Assembly (NCBI RefSeq): GCF_000960475.2
Contig: NZ_JZDQ02000005.1
Coordinates: 62,001-126,000 of the forward strand
From: Nocardioides luteus
GTDB taxonomy: Bacteria; Actinomycetota; Actinomycetes; Propionibacteriales; Nocardioidaceae
DNA: 64,000 nucleotides
Direction: 5' to 3'
Part shown: positions 8,219 through 16,001 of the stretch, piece after piece
Layout: every line of letters begins with the position of its first letter
Position numbering within the stretch: position 1 is the first letter of the stretch
Translations under genes and position numbers: made by a program
Notes under the pieces: generated by a model
Databases searched by the model: none
What the model was told of the DNA's origin: nothing
The model's input: only the letters and a program-made list of their open reading frames with translations

Positions 8219-9012
8219 TCCTGTTCCTGCTGCTGGACGAGCGGCAGTACGTCGGCGATGGAGGAGACCACGCGCGTGGGCCGGAACGGGAAGGTCTCGA
8301 CCTGCTCGGGCCTGGTCGACCCGGTCTCGACGAGGATCGTGCGCATCCCGGCCTCGAGGCCGCTGATGATGTCGGTGTCCATCCGGTCGCCGATCATCAC
8401 CGTGGTCTCGGAGTGAGCCTCGAGCTGGTTGAGGGCGCTGCGCATCATCAGCGGGTTGGGCTTGCCGATGTAGTAGGGCGCCCGGTTGGTCGCGGCGCTG
8501 ATCAGCGCGGCCACGGAGCCGGTGGCGGGGAGGGTGCCCTGCGGGCTCGGCCCGCTCGGGTCCGGGTTGGTCGCGATGAACCGGGCGCCGCCCTCGATCA
8601 GCCGGATCGCCCGGGTGATCGACTCGAACGAGTAGGTGCGGGTCTCGCCCAGCACGACGTAGTCGGGGTCGTTCTCCGTCATCACGTAGCCGACCGCGTG
8701 CAGCGCGGTCGTCAGGCCGGCCTCGCCGACGACGTAGGCCGATCCGTCCGGGCGTTGGTCGGCGAGGAACTGCGCGGTCGCCATGGCCGAGGTCCAGATC
8801 GACTTCTCGGGCACGTCCAGGCCGGAGCGGAGCAGTCGGACCCGCAGGTCGCGCGGGGTGTAGATCGAGTTGTTGGTCAGCACCATGAACGGCACCGATG
8901 CCTCGGTGAGCTTCTTCAGGAACTCGGCGGCGCCCGGGATCGGCTCCTCCTCGCGCACCAGGACACCGTCCATGTCGGTCAGCCATGTGTTGATGGGGCG
9001 CTCGTCGATCAC
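8212..9012 (-). CDS. HAD-IIA family phosphatase (NagD-like)
   Basis: From GTG at 9012 (GAGGA seven bases upstream) the product is 266 aa. HAD motif I is TDMDGVL (D13, D15), motif II LTNNS, then a C2-type cap, K in YYIGKPN and motif [10 protein letters not shown]. This is the NagD/PGP/NIPP group, which hydrolyses small phosphomonoesters such as nucleotide or glycerol phosphates. The open frame extends upstream to 9369, but that stretch is proline/serine-rich shadow sequence. The gene is convergent with the SDR. Family call firm; substrate open. Confidence 0.87.
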   Translation of the reverse strand: MIDERPINTWLTDMDGVLVREEEPIPGAAEFLKKLTEASVPFMVLTNNSIYTPRDLRVRLLRSGLDVPEKSIWTSAMATAQFLADQRPDGSAYVVGEAGLTTALHAVGYVMTENDPDYVVLGETRTYSFESITRAIRLIEGGARFIATNPDPSGPSPQGTLPATGSVAALISAATNRAPYYIGKPNPLMMRSALNQLEAHSETTVMIGDRMDTDIISGLEAGMRTILVETGSTRPEQVETFPFRPTRVVSSIADVLPLVQQQEQDQ

Positions 9013-9049
9013 GAAGACATCCTCGCCCACGGATCGCTGGATTGGCGAG

Positions 9050-9268
9050 ATGGAGTTCACCGACGGCGAGCCGGTGCCGGATCGGCCGGCGATGGCCGAG
9101 GTCGAGGCGTATGTCGAGACCGCCGGCCCCGACACCCGAGCCGTCCGGCTGCGGCCGACCGCAAGCGGCCCGTCCGTTGCGGTCGGGGTGCGCTCGAAGG
9201 TGTCCGGATTCGTGGGGTATCGGGCAGATGGGGCGGGGCGGTGGAGGGTACCGAGCGCCGAGGATTGA
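9050..9268 (+). CDS. Possible small hypothetical protein, 72 aa
   Basis: An ATG at 9050 opens a 72-codon frame ([20 protein letters not shown]...) in the 328-bp gap between the HAD gene start and the hydrolase at 9341. Its amino-acid composition (acidic, Val/Ala-rich, few Ser/Arg runs) looks more protein-like than the surrounding shadow frames. There is only GGCGAG as possible ribosome-binding site and only 37 bp to the divergent HAD start. I recognise no family. It could be a real small ORF or chance. Confidence 0.35.
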   Translation: MEFTDGEPVPDRPAMAEVEAYVETAGPDTRAVRLRPTASGPSVAVGVRSKVSGFVGYRADGAGRWRVPSAED

Positions 9269-9340
9269 CGTGGCGTCGGGACCGCGACAGCTTCGGCGAT
9301 GGGGGCGGCGGACCGACGTATGACTGCGAGGACTCCCACC

Positions 9341-10162
9341 ATGCCAACCTTCACCACCTCTGACGGCACCGAGATCTACTACACCGACTGGGGCGCCGGG
9401 AAGCCCGTCGTGCTGAGCCACGGCTGGCCGCTCAGCTCGGACGCCTGGGCGGCCGTGGCCAAGCTGCTCGCCGACGCCGGCTACCGCGTCATCTCCCACG
9501 ACCGCCGGGGTCACGGCCGTTCGACCAACACCGACCTCGGGCACGACATGGACACCTACGCCCGCGACCTGGCCGAGCTCGTCGAGCACCTCGACCTCAC
9601 CGAGCTCGTCGTGATCGGCCACTCGACCGGCGGCGGCGAGGTCGTCCGCTACGCCGCCCAGCATGGCAAGGGTCGCGTCCGCAAGGTCGTCACCGCCGGC
9701 GCGGTGCCGCCGGTCATGGTCCAGTCGGAGACCAACCCCGAGGGCACGCCGATCGAGGTCTTCGACGGCATTCGTGCCGGTGTGCTGGCCGACCGTTCGC
9801 AGTTCTACAAGGACCTGGCGGTGTCGTTCTACGGCTTCAACCGCGAGGGTGCCAAGGTCTCGCAGGGCCTCATCGACGACTTCCAGCGTCAGGGGATGCT
9901 GGCCGGTCTCGTCGCTGCGTACAACTGCGTCAAGGTCTTCTCCGAGACCGACTTCACCGAGGACTTGAAGGCGCTCGACGTGCCGATCCTGATCGCGCAC
10001 GGTGGCGACGACCAGATCGTGCCGATCGCTGCCGCCGCCGACAAGGCGATCAAGCTCGTGTCCGACGGCACCCTGAAGGTCTACGAGGGTGCTCCGCACG
10101 GCGTCGCCGGCGACTACCAGGACGCCCTCGTCGCCGACATCCTCGAGTTCATCGCCGACTGA
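9341..10162 (+). CDS. Alpha/beta hydrolase, non-heme haloperoxidase/perhydrolase type
   Basis: The 273-aa cytosolic protein closely follows the cofactor-free chloroperoxidase/arylesterase family. It has [13 protein letters not shown] for the oxyanion loop, DRRGHGRS, nucleophile S95 in GHSTGG, D224 in GGDDQIV and H253 in GAPHGV. The sequence begins [14 protein letters not shown] as in streptomycete and pseudomonad homologues, which fixes the ATG at 9341 rather than 9299. In vitro such enzymes act as esterases and perhydrolases; the natural substrate is usually unknown. No obvious operon partner. Confidence 0.9.
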   Translation: MPTFTTSDGTEIYYTDWGAGKPVVLSHGWPLSSDAWAAVAKLLADAGYRVISHDRRGHGRSTNTDLGHDMDTYARDLAELVEHLDLTELVVIGHSTGGGEVVRYAAQHGKGRVRKVVTAGAVPPVMVQSETNPEGTPIEVFDGIRAGVLADRSQFYKDLAVSFYGFNREGAKVSQGLIDDFQRQGMLAGLVAAYNCVKVFSETDFTEDLKALDVPILIAHGGDDQIVPIAAAADKAIKLVSDGTLKVYEGAPHGVAGDYQDALVADILEFIAD

Positions 10163-10204
10163 GGCTCGGGAATAGCCCGGCGGCGGCCGCGCGCTGCCTC
10201 AGGT

Positions 10205-11095
10205 GTGAACCAGGACCGCACGGCATGGGAGATGACGTTCGCCTACCAGGAGGAGCTGGCCGCCGGCTCCGCCGGTGAGGACGTACGCAACGCCGGCTGG
10301 TTGCTCGTCGACGACGGCACGGTCGTGCTGACCGCCGCCGGGCAGTCGCACCTGCTCCGCGCGGGCGACGCGGCTCTGGTCGGGGGACAGGTCAGACACC
10401 GGCTGGCGACCCACGACGGGGCGGTGCTCACCCGAGCCGACCTGCGGGCGGTCGCGGTGGCGTACCCGCTCGCGAACCCGCTGGTCGTGCGCGACTTCGT
10501 CGGCCGGCACGGCGGCGTGGCCGAGCTCGTGCGGCGGTGCCCGCTGGCGGGCCCCTGCCGGCCGTCGGCGCTGTTCGCCTCGGGCTACGCATCGCTGCTC
10601 GGCGCCGCGATGACCGCCTCCTGGCTGGAGGACACCGGGCGCGGGACCGACGGTCCCGCGCCCGTCCTCGACCCGGCCGTGGCCCAGGTGCTGTCTGCGT
10701 TGATCGACGATCCAGGACGGGCCTGGTCCGTCGAGTCGATGGCGGAGTCGGTGCACCTGTCGAGGTCCGCACTGGGGGAGCGGTTCCGGCGCAGCCTGGG
10801 GCAGAGCCCGAGCGAGGCGCTGCGGGACGTACGGATGCGCGCGGCCCGCCACCTGCTCGCCGGCAGCGACCGTCCGGTCGAGCAGGTGGCGTACGCCGTG
10901 GGCTACGGGTCGGGCGCAGCGTTCAGCCGGGCCTTCACCGCCACCCACGGGATCGGGCCGCAGGCCTGGCGCGAGGATCCTTCAGGAGCGCGGGACGCGG
11001 AGCGCACCGAAGCCCGCCGCGGCGACGGCCGCACCGATCGCGCCGATGAGGAGCACGCGCCCGACGCCGTACTCGTCGAGGACCGCGCCTCCTAG
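10205..11095 (+). CDS. AraC-family regulator (cupin + HTH) with C-terminal run-on
   Basis: The 296-aa protein has an N-terminal cupin-like sensor (WLLVDDGTVVLTAAGQSHLLRAG) and a C-terminal AraC double helix-turn-helix ending GYGSGAAFSRAFTATHGIGPQAWR. That is the normal end of an AraC domain. The last ~40 codons (DPSGARDAERTEARRGD...) are low-complexity and lie inside the convergent MFS gene, overlapping it by 114 bp, so they are probably a run-on after loss of an original stop. GTG at 10205 has no good Shine-Dalgarno. It may regulate the neighbouring exporter. Confidence 0.8.
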   Translation: MNQDRTAWEMTFAYQEELAAGSAGEDVRNAGWLLVDDGTVVLTAAGQSHLLRAGDAALVGGQVRHRLATHDGAVLTRADLRAVAVAYPLANPLVVRDFVGRHGGVAELVRRCPLAGPCRPSALFASGYASLLGAAMTASWLEDTGRGTDGPAPVLDPAVAQVLSALIDDPGRAWSVESMAESVHLSRSALGERFRRSLGQSPSEALRDVRMRAARHLLAGSDRPVEQVAYAVGYGSGAAFSRAFTATHGIGPQAWREDPSGARDAERTEARRGDGRTDRADEEHAPDAVLVEDRAS

Positions 11096-12163
11096 CGCTG
11101 CACCGAGGGTGATCGCCACCTGGAACGCGGTCACCTGGAGCGCCAGCGCCGACTCGGTGCGATCGGGCTCGACGCGGGTGACCCACAGCTGCGTGCCGAC
11201 CGGCACCATGTTGAACCCGAACCCCCACACGAGCATCGCCAGCGCCATCACCGGTGTGCTCTCGGCGAGGACGGTCAGCACCAGCCCGCCGGCGAGGAGG
11301 AGCGGCGCCACGGTCACGACCGCCCGCAGCCGGTGGGAGAACCGGCCGGCCGCAAGGTTGCCGAAGAGCCCGCCGACGCCCCACAGCGCCAGCATCCACA
11401 TGCCCGCGCCGGGGGAGGTCTCGGCGATGGCGATCCGGATGAACGGGTACGCGACGAAGTTCCCGAGCACCACCACGACGAGCACCACCACGCCGGCCAC
11501 CAGGAGCGGGTTGCGGAGGGCCTGACGCATCATGGTGAGCCCGGCCGCCGGGTGGGCGGGCACCGGCGGGAGCGCCCGCGCCAGCGCCGCGGCAGAGACC
11601 AGGCTCAGCACCGTCGCCGCCCCGAACCCCCAGCGCCAGCCCGGCCCGTCGGCGAGCAGCGAGCCCAGCGGCAGGCCGACGATCGTGGCCCCGGTGACAC
11701 CCAGCGCGATCGAGGTCGAGATGACGTGGTCACGGCCGGGCGATGCGTACGTCCCGACGGCAAAGGCGAAGGACCAGTAGCCGGCGATCGCCGCCCCGAG
11801 GACCAGCCTGCCGAGGAGCAGGACGACGAAGCCGGGCGCCACCGCGACCGCCAGGTTGGCGACCGCGGCGGCGACGAGCAGGCCGACCAGCAACGTACGC
11901 CGGTCCATCCGGGGGAACACCATGGCGATGGTCGGCGCGGTGGCCGCCCCGGCGATCGCGGTCGCGGCCACCGCCAGCCCGGCAGTGCCCTCGCTGATCC
12001 CGAGGTCGCGCGCCATCGTGGGCAGCACGCCCGCGGGCAGGAACTCGCTCGAGACCAGGATCGCGATCCCGGCGGCGAGCGCGATCACGGGCGCGGCGCG
12101 CCCGGAGGTCGTGGTCGGTGGGGTGGTCGGGGTGGCGGTCGAAGCCGGCGAAGTCGATGTCAC
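10982..12163 (-). CDS. MFS transporter, DHA1 family
   Basis: The GTG at 12163 gives 393 aa with a Thr/Pro-rich cytosolic N-terminus and about twelve membrane segments, starting PVIALAAGIAILVSSEFLPAG. The SSEFLPAGVLPTMARDLGISEG signature is typical of AraJ/YdhL-type exporters with sugar, arabinose or drug efflux annotations. The open frame upstream to 12265 reads as basic shadow sequence. It is convergent with the AraC gene (overlapping 114 bp) and divergent from the SDR at 12347. Substrate unknown. Confidence 0.85.
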   Translation of the reverse strand: MTSTSPASTATPTTPPTTTSGRAAPVIALAAGIAILVSSEFLPAGVLPTMARDLGISEGTAGLAVAATAIAGAATAPTIAMVFPRMDRRTLLVGLLVAAAVANLAVAVAPGFVVLLLGRLVLGAAIAGYWSFAFAVGTYASPGRDHVISTSIALGVTGATIVGLPLGSLLADGPGWRWGFGAATVLSLVSAAALARALPPVPAHPAAGLTMMRQALRNPLLVAGVVVLVVVVLGNFVAYPFIRIAIAETSPGAGMWMLALWGVGGLFGNLAAGRFSHRLRAVVTVAPLLLAGGLVLTVLAESTPVMALAMLVWGFGFNMVPVGTQLWVTRVEPDRTESALALQVTAFQVAITLGAALGGAVLDEYGVGRVLLIGAIGAAVAAAGFGALRVPRS

Positions 12164-12346
12164 CCTTCGATCGTCGCCGTGATCCGGCCGCCCGAGTTGA
12201 TCATCCGTCGCCCGTGCTTGACCGGATGGCCGGTGGTGACGAAAAGCGCCCCTCGTTGCCCACAAAGAGCGAACCGAGCAGGATCAGGCAAGAGATCACC
12301 AGGAACGGTCTAGGGCATCGGTTCGTCAGGCACCAGGGTCGAAGAC

Positions 12347-13105
12347 ATGAACATCTCTCTCATCACCGGTGGTAGCTCGGGCATCGGCCAGAGCACGGCT
12401 CTCCAGCTCTCACGTCAGGGAACCGGCGTGATCGTGACCTACCGCAACAACCCCGACGGGGCCGAGGCGACCGTCGAGCAGATCACGAGGTCGGGTGGGA
12501 CCGCGGCAGCGCTCCCGCTCGATGTCGGCAGCGTCGAGACCTTCGACGGCTTCGTGGAGGACGTACGACGCTGCCTGAAAGACGTCTGGCAGGCCGACCG
12601 TCTCACCGGCCTGGTCAACAACGCGGGGCTCTCGCGGGCACTGCCCTTCGACCAGATGGACGTCGGGACGTTCGACGAGCTCTCCGACGCTCTGCTCAAG
12701 GGGCCCTACTTCCTCACGCAGCGGTTGCTGCCCGTCCTTGCGGACGGAGGCGCCATCGTGAACACATCCAGCAACGCCGCCGGGCTGACGGGACTCACGC
12801 CCGGATTCTCGGCGTACGGCGCACTGAAGGGTGCCGTCGTGGTGTGGACCCGGTACCTGGCCAAGGAGCTCAGCCCGCGAGGGATCCGGGTCAACTCGGT
12901 CGCCCCGGGGCCGACTCGGACCCGGCTCGGCGACGACGGGTTCGCCAAGCACCCGGAGCTCATCGCCCCGCTCGCGGCCCAGACGGCCCTGGGCCGGATC
13001 GGCGAGGGCGAGGACATCGCCGGCGTGATCGCCTTCCTCCTGTCCGACGGCGGTGGCTGGATCACCGGCCAGGACATCGAGGCCTCCGGCGGGTTCAATC
13101 TCTAG
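12347..13105 (+). CDS. Short-chain dehydrogenase/reductase (FabG-like)
   Basis: A 252-aa classical SDR: TGGSSGIG cofactor motif, NNAG, catalytic S in VNTSSNAAG, Y-x3-K as YGALK, then PGP. The C-terminus GWITGQDIEASGGFNL is the standard end of FabG-type reductases (usually GQ.i.vdGG). It is preceded by the divergent MFS gene with about 180 bp between them and no clear operator. It is likely a carbonyl reductase of unknown substrate. Confidence 0.88.
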   Translation: MNISLITGGSSGIGQSTALQLSRQGTGVIVTYRNNPDGAEATVEQITRSGGTAAALPLDVGSVETFDGFVEDVRRCLKDVWQADRLTGLVNNAGLSRALPFDQMDVGTFDELSDALLKGPYFLTQRLLPVLADGGAIVNTSSNAAGLTGLTPGFSAYGALKGAVVVWTRYLAKELSPRGIRVNSVAPGPTRTRLGDDGFAKHPELIAPLAAQTALGRIGEGEDIAGVIAFLLSDGGGWITGQDIEASGGFNL

Positions 13106-13213
13106 AACGCTGTGCGCAGCGCCTCCGGGAGTGCCTGCTCGGGAAGGTCCCGGAAGCGCCGCCGTGGCATCGCCCAGGTGACGGCCACGCCGGCCGGATC
13201 CGGCGCCGAGGGC

Positions 13214-13663
13214 TCAGTCGAGGACGCCGAGGGCGACGAGCAGGACGAGGGTGAAGGTGATCGCGGCGAGGATCCCGTGGCCGTAGATCACCGGGCGCGG
13301 GATCTCGTGCTCGGCGACGTCGTACGGCCGGCGGACCGGATCACCGACCTCGTCGGTCTCCTCGGCGAGGACGAAGCGATCAGGTTTCATGGTCTGGGCG
13401 AACAGGACGGCACCGAGGCTTATGCCGGCGGCGAGCATGCCGACGGCGACCCAGGCGAACGCGCGCTCCTCGGTGATGATGAAGCCCAGCCACGCGGCGA
13501 AGGCGCCTCCGGTCAGGGTGGGGTGGGAGAGCAGGGCCGGGCCCGGGAGCCGCGAGTTGCGGATGGCTGCGGGCGGGGCGCCGAAGCGGCTAGCGGTGCC
13601 GAACATGAACGCTCCGGCGGCCATCGTGAAGAGCCAGACGAGCACCACCCCGTTCGTCACCAT
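13214..13663 (-). CDS. Small integral membrane protein, 149 aa
   Basis: ATG at 13663 with GAGGAG upstream. It has four hydrophobic spans (VVLVWLFTMAAGAFMFG; AWLGFIITEE; WVAVGMLAAGISLGAVLFAQ; AAITFTLVLLVALGVLD) and a charged loop (DRFVLAEETDEVGDP). I do not recognise a named family. Its start overlaps the stop of the upstream membrane gene as TGATG, so the two are translationally coupled and probably form a two-component membrane complex or share a role. Confidence 0.75.
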   Translation of the reverse strand: MVTNGVVLVWLFTMAAGAFMFGTASRFGAPPAAIRNSRLPGPALLSHPTLTGGAFAAWLGFIITEERAFAWVAVGMLAAGISLGAVLFAQTMKPDRFVLAEETDEVGDPVRRPYDVAEHEIPRPVIYGHGILAAITFTLVLLVALGVLD

Positions 13664-14025
13664 CAGCGGGCTCCTCGCCACGCCGCGAGCCAACCGGCCT
13701 CCAGGGCGGCGTCGAGCAGGTAGGTCCAGCGGATCCGGCCCTGGGGGACGTACACGAGATCGATCGCGAGCAGGGTGAGAGCGGTGCCCTGGCCGATCCG
13801 GCGGGCGGCGACCGGCTCACCGGCCCGGGCGGCGGCGATCTGCGCCGCGCCGTTGACGCAGAGCAGGCCGGCGACCGTGTACTCGAGCCAGCGGTCCTGC
13901 TTGGGCCCGAACACCCACTCGAAGCTGCGCAGGCTCAGCAGCGGCCACAGACCCGCGACGATGTTGAACACGCCCTGGGGGACCGCGGGCCCGGTCGGCG
14001 CATCGGAGGTGGATGACGGCTGCAT
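13663..14025 (-). CDS. Small integral membrane protein, 120 aa
   Basis: Begins MQPSSTSDAPTGPAVPQGVF and has three to four predicted spans (GVFNIVAGLWPLLSL, YTVAGLLCVNGAAQIAAA, ALTLLAIDLVYV). It is the first gene of the coupled membrane pair; its TGA shares an A with the ATG of the next gene. The family is unknown to me, but the pair (about 120 and 150 aa) looks conserved in style. No signal peptide or catalytic motif is evident. Confidence 0.72.
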   Translation of the reverse strand: MQPSSTSDAPTGPAVPQGVFNIVAGLWPLLSLRSFEWVFGPKQDRWLEYTVAGLLCVNGAAQIAAARAGEPVAARRIGQGTALTLLAIDLVYVPQGRIRWTYLLDAALEAGWLAAWRGAR

Positions 14026-14043
14026 CCTCGGGCGGTACCCGCG

Positions 14044-14094
14044 GACGCCGTCCGATATGTCACCTGCCCGAGGCTCGGGCAGGTGACCGGCGTC
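14044..14094 (-). terminator. Large hairpin downstream of the 14101-14946 SDR
   Basis: GTCACCTGCCCGAG (14059-14072) and CTCGGGCAGGTGAC (14074-14087) are a perfect 14-bp inverted repeat. It extends through GACGCCG (14044-14050) pairing with CGGCGTC (14088-14094) across a bulge. It starts directly after the SDR stop and precedes the next leftward gene, fitting a terminator. Confidence 0.6.
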
Positions 14095-14100
14095 GGAGGC

Positions 14101-14946
14101 TCAGCCGCTGTGCACCCCCGCGATCCCGACGGCCCGGGAGATGACGGCGTCGGCGAGAGGATCGGGCAGGCGCCCGATCATGGGCAGCATCCCGGCGCCC
14201 CGTCCGGCGGTGTAGAGGGTGCGTGGCCGAGGCGTGGTGATGGCCTTGACCAGCACCTTCGCGATCGAGTCCGGGTCGGCCAGGGCCATCTTCGCCCCCG
14301 CCTCGTCGGCCGCGGCGATCATCGGCGCATACAGCCGCTGGACCTGCGGGTCGGTCCGCTCGAACGAGTCCTCTGCGGCGGCGCGGGCGCGCGCGAAGAT
14401 CGGGGTGTCCGCCGCCGTCGGCTCGACGATGACGACCTTGATGCCCCACGGCGCCAGCTCTCCGCGGAGTGCCACCGAGAGTGACTCGAGCGCGGCCTTG
14501 CTGGCCGAGATCGGACCCATCAGCGGCACGGCCCGGCGCGCGGTCGGCGCGGACACGTTGACGATCCGGCCGGGGCCGGGACGCAGCAGCGGCAGGAACG
14601 CCCGGATGACGGTCGCGGGACCGAGCACGTTGACCCGCAGCTGCCGCTCCAGCTCGGTGCCCTCGACCAGCTCCAGCGGGCCCTGCACGATGATGCCGGC
14701 GTTGTTGACGACGGCGTCGAGCGGGTCGGCGCCGAGCTGCGCTGCGACCGCCTTCGCCGCAGCGGTCACGGAGGCCTCGTCGGTGACGTCCACCTCCACC
14801 GGAACCACCCCGGTGAGGTCGTCGAAGGCGCGCGCGAGGTCGCGGTCGCGTACGCCGGCGAAGACCCGGTGGCCCTGGCCCGCGAGCATCCGCACGGTCG
14901 GTACGCCGATGCCGCCGGTCGCTCCGGTGATGAACACGTTGCTCAT
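14101..14946 (-). CDS. SDR-family protein lacking the catalytic tyrosine
   Basis: A 281-aa protein with TGATGGIG cofactor motif, NNAG (VVNNAGIIVQGPLELVE) and Ser in VNVSAPTARR. Where classical SDRs of this group have GPYSASK, this one reads GPISASK: the codon is ATC, not TAC, so the active-site Tyr is Ile while the Lys is kept. It may be a cofactor-binding sensor or have altered chemistry, unless it is a sequencing error (two base changes would be needed). It is divergent from the XRE regulator at 15059. Confidence 0.85.
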   Translation of the reverse strand: MSNVFITGATGGIGVPTVRMLAGQGHRVFAGVRDRDLARAFDDLTGVVPVEVDVTDEASVTAAAKAVAAQLGADPLDAVVNNAGIIVQGPLELVEGTELERQLRVNVLGPATVIRAFLPLLRPGPGRIVNVSAPTARRAVPLMGPISASKAALESLSVALRGELAPWGIKVVIVEPTAADTPIFARARAAAEDSFERTDPQVQRLYAPMIAAADEAGAKMALADPDSIAKVLVKAITTPRPRTLYTAGRGAGMLPMIGRLPDPLADAVISRAVGIAGVHSG

Positions 14947-15058
14947 GTCTTTCCTCGTTCCTCGGGATCTGTCGGGCGATACGACGATCGTGACGAACCA
15001 CGAGGGCGCCAACCAGATGCAGCGGATGCTGGTAGCCGGATCACCAGGCTTGGGCACA

Positions 15059-15895
15059 ATGGAGGTCGTGACCACCGTCGACCTGCGCCGCGAGCTCGGC
15101 GACTTCCTCCGCAGCCGTCGCGAGCGCCGGCGGCCCGAGGACGTCGGCCTGCGGGTGAGCGGGCGCCGACGTACGCCGGGGCTGCGTCGCGAGGAGGTGG
15201 CGACCCTCTCCGCGGTGAGCGTGACCTGGTACACCTGGCTGGAGCAGGGGCGAGCGGACGTACGGGCGTCTCGGCAGGTGCTCTCCAGCATCGCCGAGGT
15301 CCTCGGCCTCGACGACCTCGAGACCCAGCACCTCTTCCAGCTGTCGGGGGAGCTGCCGCCGCGGCGCGCGGAGCGCTCCGACGCCGGTCGCTACCAGCGG
15401 CTGCTCGACCACCTCGACCCGAACCCGGCGTTCGTGGTCGACCGCCACTTCTTCATCGTCGCCTGGAACCGGGGCGCGGAGCTGCTCTTCCCCGGCCTGG
15501 ACCAGCTCGCCGACTCCGAGCGAAACGTCATCTGGCAGACCTTCACCTCGCCGCAGGTGCGCGCGATGTCCGAGAGCTGGGAGGCCGAGGCTGCCGAGGC
15601 GGTCGCCTTCTTCCGCTCGCAGACGGCCGTCGACATGGCCGACCCGGAGGTCGCCAAGCTGGTCGCCGACCTGGAGTCGGTCAGTGACGAGTTCCGTACG
15701 CTGTGGGGTCGGCGTGACCTGGCCGCGATCGGCTCGCACACCCGGGTGGTGCGCCATCCGAGCCTCGGGCGGGTCGAGCTGGAGCTCACCAAGATGCGCA
15801 CCGTCGACGACGAGCTGACCCTGGTCGCCTACCTGGCGCCGCCCGGATCCGAGGTGCTCGGCGCCCTCGCCGACGCCGTGCGCCACACGCCCTAG
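15059..15895 (+). CDS. XRE-family regulator with MmyB-like ligand-binding domain
   Basis: The 278-aa protein has the same architecture as the 6570-7427 regulator: helix-turn-helix (GLRREEVATLSAVSVTWYTW, LEQGR), then the MmyB-like ligand-binding domain (AFVVDRHFFIVAWNRGAELLF; SERNVIWQTF; HPSLGRVELELTKM). The ATG at 15059 is chosen; GTG at 15068 or ATG at 15017 are possible, and the long frame from 14219 is antisense to the SDR. It is divergent from the Tyr-less SDR and very probably controls it. Confidence 0.87.
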   Translation: MEVVTTVDLRRELGDFLRSRRERRRPEDVGLRVSGRRRTPGLRREEVATLSAVSVTWYTWLEQGRADVRASRQVLSSIAEVLGLDDLETQHLFQLSGELPPRRAERSDAGRYQRLLDHLDPNPAFVVDRHFFIVAWNRGAELLFPGLDQLADSERNVIWQTFTSPQVRAMSESWEAEAAEAVAFFRSQTAVDMADPEVAKLVADLESVSDEFRTLWGRRDLAAIGSHTRVVRHPSLGRVELELTKMRTVDDELTLVAYLAPPGSEVLGALADAVRHTP

Positions 15896-15957
15896 CCGGG
15901 TTTCATCGAGGAGGACCGAAACGGTTACGCCGCCGAAATAACCGCTCCTTACGCTCG

Positions 15958-15982
15958 AAAATGTTCATCTCATCAACATTTT
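15958..15982. promoter_or_regulatory. Palindrome AAAATGTT-N9-AACATTTT before the catabolic operon
   Basis: A perfect AT-rich inverted repeat stands out in GC-rich DNA 19 bp before the ATG of the first operon gene (16002). Size and spacing suit a dimeric repressor. The XRE-cupin regulator at 23471-24052 is the nearest candidate ligand-responsive factor, but this link is inference. Confidence 0.55.
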
Positions 15983-16001
15983 GAGCGGAGAGGGGGCGCC
16001 G

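Noticed and set aside
7256..10099. 947-codon leftward frame spanning XRE, SDR, HAD and hydrolase genes
   Set aside because: It crosses several recognisable genes on both strands and has low-complexity composition; it is a GC-driven shadow frame.
13193..13204. Palindrome GCCGGATCCGGC between an SDR and membrane genes
   Set aside because: Short GC palindromes are expected by chance at this base composition and there is no supporting context.
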